This document shows positions 24,680 to 35,471 of a DNA stretch of 64,000 bases, piece after piece. The DNA is from Clonostachys chloroleuca (Eukaryota > Ascomycota > Sordariomycetes > Hypocreales > Bionectriaceae): NCBI GenBank assembly GCA_037952775.1, contig JBANAY010000001.1, positions 6,200,001 to 6,264,000 on the forward strand, in the 5' to 3' direction. Numbering within the stretch: position 1 is the stretch's first letter; every line of letters begins with the position of its first letter. The notes beneath the pieces were generated by a model. It did no database searches, was not told where the DNA came from, and saw only the letters and a program-made list of their open reading frames with translations. Made by a program: the position numbers and the translations under genes.

Positions 24680-25586
24680 CTAGCAACTAGCATGTGCAAT
24701 CTATGTATGTAGTCAGTGATCTCGGATCTTCTTCTACGCAACCATAACGCATCTCAAAGCAAATGCTCTAGGTAAAGAATAAAAGTTGCGTACAATGTGT
24801 TATGCAACTCGCACAGATCAATTCCTCTACACTTATTAGAAGTATTCTCAGGATGGCCTACTCCAACTTGATGATATTCTTAAAGAGATTACCAATGATA
24901 TTGAGGTTGCAGCAGAGGGGATTTTGATGATGGGATGAAAAATTGCAAAATGTTGGCGACGTGAATCATCTAGATCTATTTCGTTACCCGGTTGACATAG
25001 GAATCGAATGTCAACCCACCGCTATCGGTAATTCGGAGACTCCGGGTAATGACTCATTGGTATGTATAATGTTGTATTCCATTCAACCGAATTATCTCTT
25101 CCTCTGGCCGATGTTGATCACGATCTCTTCTCTGTTTCCATCCAAGTGGATTATCATCTGATATGGCATTATTTATTCCCACTTAGGCTCAATGGGTTAA
25201 CCCACCTCAGCCCCAATTTTCAGGGCGGCATGTTGAACCGAATCTTACGCTTAGTGACCCCTGGCCACCGGGTGTAGGTTGCATTGTGAGGCGAATCGAC
25301 TATTGCGTGCTACCCGTGCCAGGGATCCCAGAGGCCTCGTTTACACACCCCAGATAACTGCATCTCCCTCGAGTATTCAATCTTCGGATAGATGAATCTT
25401 GTATCATAACGTTGACGTCTGCAACACATGGCCACACCTTTAATTCTATGCCATAAATAGTCCTGTGATTCGAATTATACTATGCTTTCCAGTCCTCACC
25501 AACTAATCAAATGGTTCACGACCATAATAGGACTTTCACAATTCTTTCTCGTGGCCTCATCCGCCCAACAGTCATAGGTGATCGTA
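24680..25586. other. Intergenic, promoter side of the DUF2306-like gene
   Basis: No gene recognised. An ATAAATAG element near 25453 lies about 135 bp before the next start and could be its core promoter. Confidence 0.35.
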
Positions 25587-26733
25587 ATGGCCCTCAAGAC
25601 TATTCTCCAAACCATTTACACCCCACTGGGCTTCACAAAAGCATATTCCTTTACACTATGTACGTTTCCAAAACCCCGGTATATATGTGAAGACCTCGAC
25701 ACTAATATCATTATTGAGAGAAGGGTTCATCGTCAGTGGTGCACTCGTTGGGTTTATCCTGGCCCGCCTACAGTTTCTTGACATTGATGGTCGTCTGTGT
25801 CCAGCCGTGCCAGCCAACGATGGTTCCTCAGGCTTTCCAGCAGCGTGCTACTGGATTGTTCACTTCAAGCGGTACCGTGTAGCCATGATTCTTCACCTGG
25901 CCACCTCGCTGCCTGCAGGTCTCATTGCTGTTTTCCAATTCCTGCCTGCAATAAGACATAAGTGCATCTTGTATCATCGCATCGCAGGCTACATTGCCAT
26001 CACACTAGGCTTCATTGGCAACGTCGGCGCCTGCATGCTTGCAGATACGGCCATGGGCGGGGAGTTCTCTATGCAGACTTTGATCGGATTCGTGGCCTTT
26101 GTCACAACCCTCACCCTTGCCATGGCAGTGTACAACATCAAAAAGCTCCAGCTTGACGGCCACCGCGCATGGATGATTCGCTCCTGGGTCTACATGGGAT
26201 TTGTCGTGACACTCCGAATCATCCAGCCAATCATGGCCAATATCGTCACAAAATGGCCATCGGCGGCAAAATATGTAGCCGTGTCGTGCAAAGAACTACA
26301 CTACATTTACTTTGCTGGCCAAAAGCTAGGACAAGGCACATATACGCAGGACAGCCTGGACAAGTTCAAGGCGGACTACCCCCCTTGCGCGGAACATCCT
26401 CTAGCTGAGAAAATTTATGTTGCGGTACAGGGCGTCCTGTCACCTGACGACCCAGGAAAAGTCAATGTGGCTCTCATGTCGACGTTTGCTGCTTCCGGTG
26501 TTTTCGCATTCCTGCTTCACGCGGTTTGCGCCGAGATATATATTTGGCTTACACCGGCGGAGAACGCGCGGCTACGTGAAGTAAGTTATCAAAGGCAGCT
26601 TAAAAGGGGGTTTCCCAACCCAGGCAGTGAAGGCCTTGTGGCCCAAAGATTTGGCGATGCGCGAGAATGGTTACCGGATACATCGTCAGAGTCTCCTGAA
26701 ACCCAGTCCAATGAAGGGAAAGCGAAGTCCTAG
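25587..26733 (+). CDS. DUF2306-like multi-pass membrane protein
   Basis: Exons 25587-25659 and 25724-26733 encode 360 aa. The 64-bp intron is supported because the join gives SFTLWFIVSGALVGF, a continuous first helix; an alternative start at 25687 lies inside this intron. There are about seven hydrophobic helices. HLATSLPAGLIAVFQFLPAIRHK followed by HRIAGYIAIT is the pattern of the DUF2306 family of membrane proteins, whose function is unknown. A C-terminal cytosolic tail is hydrophilic. It is the last gene on this side before an AT-rich, repeat-bearing stretch, so it may be the cluster edge or an unrelated neighbour. Confidence 0.85.
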
Positions 26734-26827
26734 AAAATAACAATGAATCATTCTTGTGACTTTTTTTCTTCTTATCTTTTAGGTGAATCGAGAGGAAGTC
26801 CGAGTTCAGCGGGCTATCGCGTAGCCA

Positions 26828-26856
26828 GGGGGGGGGGGGGGGGGGGGGGGGGGGGG
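26828..26856 (+). repeat. Poly-G homopolymer, 29 nt
   Basis: An uninterrupted run of 29 G about 95 bp after the stop codon of the DUF2306-like gene. It could form G-quadruplex structure and its exact length is likely unreliable in any assembly. Confidence 0.9.
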
Positions 26857-27640
26857 AGATACTAGTATACTGGTTTTGAGAAAGGAAAGAGGATGGTATA
26901 AATTCTCTAAAGAGTCCAAATGTGCTCTTTTAGCAGCATCAGGCAATGAAGCAACAATAGTTAGGCTCTCTAAAACTCTGAACAGTGTTCGTAGAGTCAA
27001 AGGTGATATGTTCTAGGCTTTTGTGTAGCATTGTAAACGGCGATGCCTCACTAGAAAAATCCTGGATAAATCCCACTATTTATTTTCTTGAGGCCTCCAT
27101 ATTTCACCATCCTTTTTGCACATCCCCTCTCACTGACGGCGCATAATTGGCCAGATGAACCAGTTTACCACGATGCGCGCGACAGAATCCATGATTCCAA
27201 GACCTCTTTGGGAAGCTCCCATCATATTGGTGAAAAAAAGAGACGGCTAGCGAATTCCAGCAGATAATATATCCCTCATTCTCCACAGTCCCAAGCACCA
27301 GTAAAACTACCTTTTTCCGACGAGTGATGCCGTTTTTCGAAGTCCTCGATGGATCCTTCTAGCACTTGCATAGATTTAGTAAGAGAATTCTTGGTGTTTT
27401 TTGGATTTTCACTATAAACAAGGGGCACAGTATGAATGAATTTAACAAAAAGAGGAATTAAAGACGATCAACATATAGAAAGAAGTAATTTACGCAGCTA
27501 AAGATCATTGTACGAGTTGAGATCACGCCATGACGTAAAAGTCTTAAGATCTTTGATGAAGATAGTATTCTATATTATAGAAGAGTTTAAATGAATAACT
27601 TGGAACAAGAGAAGATATGTATATGTAAAAAAATATAAAC

Positions 27641-27661
27641 AAGAAGAAGAAGAAGAAGAAG
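27641..27661 (+). repeat. (AAG)7 microsatellite
   Basis: Seven perfect AAG units in the 3' flank of the GPI-anchored protein gene. Confidence 0.85.
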
Positions 27662-27711
27662 ATAATACGACAGGGTATCCTTTTATTTGAATTTATTTTT
27701 GTCAATTTCAG

Positions 27712-28647
27712 TTAAGCAAGTTGACTGGCAGCAAAGATGGCAGTCAGGACAACAAATAGTCCTGTACCTGCCACATGGGATGCGCCACTGGGAATGACAG
27801 ATGGCGAAACAGAGCCCTGGGTTGCGGAGGCAGAACCGCTCGCCCCAGAGGTGCCCGAGTTGGTGGGCGTGATGCTGCCCGTAGAGGTCACGAATCCACT
27901 CCGGGTCGAGCTGTCGGAAGCATCACTGCTTGCAGAATCAGTCTGGCTCGAAGTTCCACTCGCATTGCTCGATGTTGCTGTCACGCTGCTGGAGGCGGAG
28001 GTAGCGGTAGTGCTTGAGCCAATGGAATCCGGCTTGGGCATGGAAGCGCCAGGGCATTTGCTGATACACTCATAGGCCAATTTGTACAGGCTCTTGTAAG
28101 CCTCTTTATCTTGAGACTGCTGGTTCTTCTTGAGGTCATCAAAATACTGGTCGTCGCATTTGCGGACACATGCGTACGAAGAGCACGGGGCAGTATCGCC
28201 GTCGATGAAACTGAGACCTCCCTTCTCCGCCTTGCCCCAGCTACCGGTGGCCCCCTCCAGGGAGAATTGGTCGCTGTACTTGTAGCCAGAAGAGCCGCTG
28301 TTCTTGTCCTTGTTTTGCTTGAGCTCCAGGGTGGTGATGGCGAACGTGGCATCGCTAGGGAATAGGTCGGCGGGGATATTGACCTTGACGGAAGTGGTGT
28401 CGATCTTGTTTCCCTTTGAGAGCAAGCAGGTAGGCATCAACCCTGAAGAGCTAGGTGGTGCGGTCGCCAGGTAGACATTGAAGTTGGAGTAGACGGCATC
28501 GACCGAGCTTGAGCCGTTGCTGAGGTCGTTGGTGATCTGGACCTCGAAGTCGGTGTTGGCCTTGATTTTGGAGGGGATGCTGATCTTCTCAAATGCCAAT
28601 GCCGGGAGGGCAGCGGCGAGAACAACGAGGGCGGTAGATGCGTACAT
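27712..28647 (-). CDS. Secreted GPI-anchored Ser/Thr-rich protein with NIS1-like N-terminal domain (tentative)
   Basis: Single exon of 311 aa. The signal peptide is MYASTALVVLAAALPALA. Residues 20-150 form a beta-rich domain (IDTTSVKVNIPADLFP and YKYSDQFSLEGATGSWG) that resembles the NIS1 effector family by eye. Residues about 155-205 hold four cysteines in CSSYACVRKC and CISKCPG. A long Ser/Thr/Gly stalk of about 80 residues follows, then a C-terminal hydrophobic tail (GTGLFVVLTAIFAASQLA) typical of GPI attachment. The product should sit in the cell wall or plasma membrane. The gene start is preceded on its strand by a long pyrimidine-rich leader, common in highly expressed fungal genes. Confidence 0.8.
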   Translation of the reverse strand: MYASTALVVLAAALPALAFEKISIPSKIKANTDFEVQITNDLSNGSSSVDAVYSNFNVYLATAPPSSSGLMPTCLLSKGNKIDTTSVKVNIPADLFPSDATFAITTLELKQNKDKNSGSSGYKYSDQFSLEGATGSWGKAEKGGLSFIDGDTAPCSSYACVRKCDDQYFDDLKKNQQSQDKEAYKSLYKLAYECISKCPGASMPKPDSIGSSTTATSASSSVTATSSNASGTSSQTDSASSDASDSSTRSGFVTSTGSITPTNSGTSGASGSASATQGSVSPSVIPSGASHVAGTGLFVVLTAIFAASQLA

Positions 28648-30143
28648 AATGAAGATTGGTAAATGGAGGGAGAAAAAAAGAAGAAGCAGAAGAAGATGAA
28701 ATGTTGGAAAAATGAAGAATGGGGTATTCTCTGAAGATGAAATACAGGGAAAAAGAAGAAAAAAGACTTTAACGAAAAAAGTATGATCGTGTTATCAAAG
28801 TCGGAAAATTGACAGAAGAATTGAAGTATATGAAGTCTAAAAAAAGCCACGAGGGGAGTTGAAGAAGTGAAAAGAAAGGAAATAAGGAAAAGAAGAAGAA
28901 GGAAAAGATAATTTCTCACTGAGAGTGGTGAGGAATAGACTTACACTTGCTGTGAAGGCAGCGTGGCGTTTTATAATATACATTTCCGCGATGATTCCAT
29001 TCACTCAATGGTGCTGTTTATTCTGAGAACAGATTCGGGAACTAACAATAGCATCTCGTAGCTTAATTTCCTGCCAGTCACGGACGCCGGGAGCCCTGGC
29101 TCGCTCCATTCAGGTGCCTACCTACTTTTTGCGGTGGTTGATGCTAATTTTAGATAGGATCGGTTCCTACGGACATCTTAATTCGCGCTCCGTGCCCGAG
29201 AAACATGTTCTGTCTGCGTCACGTGAGACAGGGAGCATCTCCAAACTTGAACGATGTGTTCAGTCATGGTCCAACATACTGGTCTCGGGATAGACATTCC
29301 AAAAATTCGCGACAGGCAGAGCGTGCCGCGATCTCAGATTTGCAAGGATGTAGGTACATGTAGCTGAAATCCGCGTAAATGGTTAACTCAAGTTTGCCTC
29401 AAAATGTGGCTACCCTATAGCGTGGACTCATTCGCCCAAGTCTTAAGATAGAACATCCAGCTCTGATTGTTTATAGTTAGTTAGCTTTATGGAAAGCTTT
29501 CTTATTTGTAAGAAGTTGTCTATAAATACTTTTGTTTGAATAGTTTAGAGCTCACTTTGATTGAGATAGAAAGTCGAGGCTACACAGATTGATCCACTGT
29601 TTGGTTAACCATACCCTTGCTCTTTCGAAGTCACAAATTTGCACTTCCCCTGAAATAACAAACAACAGGAATCAAAGTGTGCCAACTAGGCAAGCTGTTC
29701 AAAGAAGCAAAGAAACTAGAAAATCATCTTTTGCCTTAAATTGGCTCTTGCTTCGAAGTTTGCTTCTTGTCTGCCTCTTCTCCAATTACAAGTTGGCTCT
29801 TGGAAGAGTTCAAAATTGCTCCATTCGTCGCGTTCCATGTTTGTTTATTTTAGGCGTGTTGGGTCCACTTATCAACGCGTTCTCATTTGCCAATCCCCTT
29901 TGGCCTTCGGCACTAACCATCATCCATGTCATTTGAATAGCTTTGCCATGATGCCTGACCTCCTCTGTCCTTACGCTCAATGAGCTCCGTCTGATACACA
30001 TCCGTAGACTTGCGCAGATTCTATTCCCGACGCTTCACAAACGCTGATAGGCGATTGCTAAAAAGACAGTACCCGAAGAGAGGGTAGTATGGTAAGAATG
30101 GGATCCTTGTGTTAGTCTACCCCCATCCTCGTTTGTTTAGGTA
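28648..30143. other. Intergenic with pyrimidine-rich leader of the GPI protein gene
   Basis: From 28651 to about 28920 the minus strand is rich in C and T (TTTTTCTTC-type runs), fitting a leader or core promoter. A CTATAAATA element sits at about 29520 before a 115-codon plus-strand frame at 29589-29936, but that frame shows no motif. Confidence 0.4.
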
Positions 30144-31619
30144 TCATATCAAGATATTCTGAAGGATTGCTTCAAGCCTTGGATTGATCATAATACCACA
30201 AACAGAGTAGCTTGAAATAATCCGGCATAAAGTAGCAACAATGATACTGACTGGGTGCCTGCAGAACTGTTGTTTTTTCGAATAGCAGAGGTAGCGGCTC
30301 GGTAACCTGTCCTTAATTTCGTCAAATATTTTGCAATCCAACTTCCCCGAGTGGTCACTAATTTCAAAGGACCCGGTAGCACGGGTATTGCCTTTGATGA
30401 AGGATGAGTTGTTGTTATCTACGTTAGCAATGCCCGAACAACTAAGGCAACAAGCAAAAGCTTACAAAAACTCCGTAGTTATGTTTGCAGCGAGCGATAC
30501 GCTATACATCTCTTCCTTGGGCCAATGCCAAATGGTGTTACCATCCAGATCTTGGGTCGTATTCATCAAAAGCCCAGGTGTATAAACCGAGAGACTGACA
30601 TTTTTCCAGTTCTCTGCCGCGACTGGGAGCCGTACTGATTCCAACTTCCCTCCACTGATAAAAACATTTTCGACGAGATCAACTGGGACCTCCAACGATG
30701 AAAGGTCACCACATTGACACCAAAAAATTTCAGCGGTGAAGTTTGTCATTTCTGGCCCACGCGCGACCTTGGTGACACCCTCAGCAATGAAGATTTCCTG
30801 AGCCTCAAGTTTCTCCGAGATGATGCTCCGAACGTGATAGTTAAGTCTCCGCCGTGTACGCTCAACTTATCTATCCTTGACCACCCAAAAGTAAATTGTC
30901 GCAGCTTATGTAGACTGGTCCAGAGGTCCACTCTTTCATTCCAAGCACGTCGGCGTTGGCGAGGGTCAATTGGACTCGCAAATAGGCTGTCGATGGGATT
31001 CAAATTCCCTAAATCCATAAGCTTGACATAGGGTGGCTTTGAGCCTGTGTAGTTCTTCAGGTCATTTTGTTTCCACTCTTCAAGCTTACTGACATCAAGA
31101 GATACATCTGTTAGTGTTTCCAGGTTTGTAAAATCCACATGGGTAAGGTTTGGTAGCCCCTGCAAGTGAATTGTTGAGTTGGTGGCCTTTAGATTCGGTA
31201 GATTGAGTGCCCCCAGGCCCCAAAAGTCCACCAACTATATACCGTCGCCGAGGAAACTCAGCGTAGAGCTGGTTATGTTGAACAGCTCATCGCTCGCGCC
31301 AAGACAACTGGGCCCATCGAACTTTGGGTCACAACCTGCGTGGTAAAGTACTCCATGAACCTCTTCCAATCCATCAAGGTTGATAGTCTCCGTAATGTTG
31401 TTGGTAAAAGATAAGTCATCTCGGACTATCTTGTAATTCTCACGTAACTCTTTAGCATCGTCTGTAGAAGAAATGGTGGCATTACCGATGCAGTCAAATG
31501 AAGCAAGCGGCTCAATCTCTGTTCATTTTAGCACATCAGAATTGACCAACCATCGAGGCGGACGACTCACGTGCAATCAATGATATTAGAAACAGCGGTC
31601 TCATGAAGCGACGTGCCAT
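30144..31619 (-). pseudogene. Decayed Ecm33-like receptor L-domain cell-wall protein gene
   Basis: The start at 31619 gives a signal-peptide-like MARRFMRPLFLISLIA, then an intron of about 50 bp and SFDCIGNATISS, typical of Ecm33-type proteins. L-domain repeats follow (LPNLTHVDFTNLETLTDVSL and similar), with many N-glycosylation sites. The reading frame is broken three times: a TAG at 31235-31237, a one-base deletion near 30830 that separates DLTITF from SIISEKLEAQEIF, and a TAA at 30462-30464 after which the same frame continues to a cysteine-bearing tail (LDCKIFDEI). Both stops could come from CAG or CAA by C-to-T change. An intact copy would be a GPI-type wall protein; this copy is probably not functional. 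Confidence 0.75.
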
Positions 31620-32254
31620 GGTGGAGCAGCGGTCGTTGATATATTCTCTTTCTCGATAATTTCACTGAAGACAAAGGGCTAATGACGTGAGCAACGTGTT
31701 TATACTTAATGAAAATTACCCCATGTCGTTCAGCTCCATTCATTAGTTGCGCTGGTACTGCCTTGTAATTTAATAGACCTCTTGGCTTTTCTTGGCGTGT
31801 GCCCTAGTGAGACAGCTGAGCGAAACTGTATAATTTCGCGACTTAAGTTATGTCTTGAATAAGCTGACGATTTCAATGCTCATGTGTCGTTATAACCTTG
31901 AAATCAATTAAGCTTATTTTACGAGGTAGTTATAGCTAGACTTCCGCATTGGGTACCCATGGGCAATACTGAGTACCTATCCAAGATCCAAAAATGAGTG
32001 GTGTAATTCATCTGTATTTTCCCCTTAGCACATTACAATAAACCGATTATAAGCACTGACTATCAGCCTTCCAGCCTTCTTCAAATAGACTATCAGGCTC
32101 TATAGAATCAGGACCCTGTATATTTAAGTATTGCCTGTATATATCTATAATCGCTTGAGAAGTGAGTCTAATTACTGAGTTATAATATATTAGTACAGGT
32201 AATGGAATAATACGAATACTATAAAGTAGTCTGTGTGATCTTGCTGAGCGCCTT
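31620..32254. other. AT-rich spacer between two decayed genes
   Basis: AT-rich DNA with many TATA-type steps and no supportable gene; it may contain further decayed sequence of the CHAT gene upstream of 32255. Confidence 0.4.
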
Positions 32255-33090
32255 ATGGAAGCTGGTAGTATTCCAACTCCATACGAAACTGCAGTTGAAG
32301 TACTGTCCCAAGCGTCCTTGCTTACTCTACGGTCATTGGAGGTTTCTGACAAGCCAAGTTTACGAAAACAAATTCCTGGATTGCCCGCTCTTGTCGCAGC
32401 TCTGGTATTGATGGCTTATGAAGAGCCCTACAAGGCGATTCAATATCTCGAGCTGGGGAGAGGCGTTATCGCGGGTTCTCTAAGTGATTGCGTACTGATA
32501 TTCTTGACCTTGAAACTTCGTACCTGGAATTAGCTTGTAAATTCCTCGAGCTTCGAGATCAACTCGATAGAAAACCAGAGTTCTTGACTGGATCTGCCAA
32601 TCCGCGCGCCAATGCAGGTCGTAGGCTTGATTCTGTTATTAATAATATCAGGGGATTGTACGGATTTGAATAATTCTTGCTGATACCTTCAGAGCACGAG
32701 CTAAAAGTAGCTGCAACTCAAGGCCCAATTATTATCATCAGCTCAGTATCTAAACGCTCTGATGTACTTATTATTCAGAGCGAGCGAATTAGCTCTTTGA
32801 GGCTACCAGAACTACACCATGATATTGCAAGTGAATATGCGACCATGCTTGAAATTGACCATGAGATATTAGAATGGCTTTGGGAGACCATCGGTGAACC
32901 GGTCCTGCAGAACTTGGGTTACCTTGATATGCCCACAGAGTCGCCTCGGCCACGTATTTTCTGGGTCACCACTGGTCTTCGATCTAGATTACTTATTCAC
33001 GCCGTAGGATACTACCGTCTAGGCCTCGATAGGACTGTTATGGACCGTGCTATTTCTACATACTCTTCTTCGGCCAGGAGCCTCGCGTAG
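32200..33090 (+). pseudogene. Decayed CHAT-domain (caspase-like) / TPR protein gene
   Basis: The translation matches the end of a TPR array plus the start of a CHAT domain: PYKAIQYLELGRGVIAG, then after a frame change TDILDLETSYLELACKFLEL, then LIPSEHELKVAATQGPII and IFWVTTGLRSRLLIHAVGY, and TYSSSARSLA. CHAT proteins in fungi are caspase-like proteases fused to TPRs. Breaks are a one-base deletion near 32485, which shifts frame between GSLSD and the following segment, and a TAA at 32671-32673 where family members usually read GFEQFLLP, so CAA to TAA is likely. The reading then ends at TAG 33088-33090, before the usual His/Cys core is complete. The 5' part is missing or too degraded to see. 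Confidence 0.75.
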
Positions 33091-34067
33091 GGTCGCTGGA
33101 ATGCCGTGAGAGCTCTTTCCTCATGGCAAATAGGGAAAGCCGTCTGAGTTGGTGCCTAGGAGCTTCCCAATGCTCCCATGGAAATAGAAGATCTCGAGGG
33201 GATATACGCCGAAATGCGCATACAGACATAGATACTGAAACCTCGCCGGGGTAATGTTCTTTCTTCCTTGGTAGAATGCGATATCTTTCACTTTGCGGGT
33301 CATTTGTGTCCAGGTGGCCAAGATGATATATGAAGGTATTAAGAAGGGCAATCTGAGTGATGAATCTGTTGCGGAAGGCTTTCACTATGCCATTAGAACT
33401 CTTCGCGACCAGTGGACGAGGACAAACAGGACGAAATGGATGAAAGGAGTAGGAAAACGAGGAGGGTAGGGGGAGCGGGGAGAACAAACTGGGTTTTCAG
33501 CTAACAGGCGAAAATGAATAAGGGAGAACAGAGATATAGTTACCAGTGAAGAGGGACTAATGGAATGGATTCCATTTGGTTTCTTTGGAATATAGTTCTA
33601 TGCTTCAGGTTGCTTCAGGTAATTCAACAGTAGGTATGCTCCTCCTGGTGAGCCCCCCGGACTTCCAAACTGTAGCCGTCCGGAATCTAACATATCATGC
33701 TGGTGTGGCAAACTACAATGCGAACATACATAGCCTAGAGAGGGAAAATTTGGTAGTTAGATATGTAGAATCTCTAGAATACATCGATTATGCGATCATG
33801 AATGCGTGTATTGCAAATGCCGCAAAAGGGAGAACGTAAATCAATGCTCTTAGCGACTGGGGAGACAACATTCATATATTACCTCGTACATGCTGCATAC
33901 GACGTGATCTATTATGATGATGACTTATCTCTATGTTGCCGCTACTAGGCAACGTGTCCGAATTGTGGGGCACAGAAGCACCGCCCATAACCATTGAAGC
34001 TCACCTATTCTGGCCATTCCCACTTTGCTCCCACGCATCATCCTCGCCCTCTTCATCACGAATCGCC
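33091..34067. other. Gene-poor spacer
   Basis: Small frames at 33056-33487 (minus) and 33576-33839 (plus) have no motifs; no gene is supported. Confidence 0.4.
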
Positions 34068-35471
34068 ATGTTACACCGACTCACCCTCGAGCTCATCGCT
34101 CTTATTCTTGACAAACTCATTGAGGGCGAGCCTGGGGATCGCCCTGCTCCACGTCGGCTGAATTTGTCAAGCTATGCCACCATATCTCGTACCTGGCAGT
34201 GGGCTGTCGAGGCGCGCACATTTGCCTACATACGCGCCCGCAATGACCCTGGGTACATTGATATGTTCAGAGCCAATCTGGTAGGCCGGAGGCATCTCGT
34301 ACGTGCCTTTAGCCTCAAAATACTCCTGCCTACCGAAGGCTGCTCGAGGCAGAATTACGCGCAGGACCACGAGGTCTTTGCCTCCACAATAGACCTCTTT
34401 ATGAACGAGCTCCATCAATGGGAGCGCGATGGTGATGGTTCTGGCGCTTCTCCCCTGGGCCTGTCTGTTTTTGTTGACTCTAAGGGCAGATCTGGAAGAG
34501 GGTCCAGTCTCGCAAAGTATCGCTTCCCAACTCTCACAGAGGATGAGGCCAGCAGGCTGCCAACCTTACGACGTGTGTCGTCTCTCCATATCCGCACGGC
34601 TCACCGGGCGATGCATCCTCGGGCCGTGTTTATGCTCACCGCTGCCATGCCGTGCCTCGAGGAGCTGGCAATCCGTCACTACGACCCCCGCCAGCACGAC
34701 AAGAACCGGGAGGCCCGGCTTGACCACAGGGCGGCATTCGTATCTGGTATTTCAAAACTAAGGACACGCGGCAATCTCAGACGTTTGCAGATTGCGTATG
34801 AGGCGCACTCCCTTGCCACAAACCATGACTTCAATGAACAATCGTTCGAAGACGAGCAGGGCGTGGACGCGCTCAGCGAGGAGATCCGTCTGTTGTCCCA
34901 GGGCCCTAAATTCGAGGAGTTGGAACTGGATCATGCTCCCATCTCTCTTGATCTGCTTTACAACACCCGAAAGAGCGACCTCGCTGCTACCACACAGACG
35001 GAGGAGGCCATCTGGGAGAACCTGCGCAAATTTGATATCATTCTCACGATGCGGGATGCGAGCGGCAGGTGGTACTTCACCGGTACGCGCCCCGACGATG
35101 AGGACGGGTGGGTATCCTCTGGGTCAGAGTATATAGAGGACAGCGACTTTGAGGGCTCCGAGCCGGAGACGAGGCCTCGGCAGCTGGTTGTGGACGAGGA
35201 GAACCCGTACTCTGCCTGGCGGACGGAGCTCAACCCAGAGACCTTGAACCCCTTGTTTACGCATCTGTCGGCGGCATTGGGGCGCATGCCCAAGCTGGCG
35301 TCGGGCTACATCCAAGCCGTGCCCTTACGTGGAGAGGACATACATCTTCAGCTCAGTGAGGGTGACCGAAGCTTTGAGTTCGTATACGACTCTAACAGCA
35401 CGTGGGTGCCGCCACCCGAGGCTATCAATATGCTGGAAGGTGCCGGGTGGAAGGCGAAGAATCACAGTTGA
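34068..35471 (+). CDS. F-box-like protein, DUF6546-type
   Basis: Single exon; I take the ATG at 34068 (467 aa) because MLHRLTLELIALILDKL starts the F-box-like helix, while the longer frame from 33933 adds a proline/serine-rich lead without conservation. An N-terminal F-box motif is followed by WQWAVEARTFAYIRARN, typical of large fungal F-box families. The middle has leucine-spaced segments (LEELAIRHYD, LRRLQIAY, FEELELDHAP), and an acidic stretch precedes a C-terminal WRTELNPETLNPLFTHLSAAL region. Such proteins are thought to bind Skp1 and direct ubiquitination of an unknown target. GC content is higher than in the flanks. Confidence 0.75.
   Translation: MLHRLTLELIALILDKLIEGEPGDRPAPRRLNLSSYATISRTWQWAVEARTFAYIRARNDPGYIDMFRANLVGRRHLVRAFSLKILLPTEGCSRQNYAQDHEVFASTIDLFMNELHQWERDGDGSGASPLGLSVFVDSKGRSGRGSSLAKYRFPTLTEDEASRLPTLRRVSSLHIRTAHRAMHPRAVFMLTAAMPCLEELAIRHYDPRQHDKNREARLDHRAAFVSGISKLRTRGNLRRLQIAYEAHSLATNHDFNEQSFEDEQGVDALSEEIRLLSQGPKFEELELDHAPISLDLLYNTRKSDLAATTQTEEAIWENLRKFDIILTMRDASGRWYFTGTRPDDEDGWVSSGSEYIEDSDFEGSEPETRPRQLVVDEENPYSAWRTELNPETLNPLFTHLSAALGRMPKLASGYIQAVPLRGEDIHLQLSEGDRSFEFVYDSNSTWVPPPEAINMLEGAGWKAKNHS

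Larger units (their letters stand above)
26734..27711. other. AT-rich gene-free spacer with simple repeats
   Basis: Holds a 29-nt poly-G tract, an AAG microsatellite and AT-rich DNA; no gene is supported. Confidence 0.5.

Noticed and set aside
25687..25723. Alternative start of the DUF2306-like protein at 25687
   Set aside because: An upstream exon joins to give a complete first helix, and this ATG falls inside the intron.
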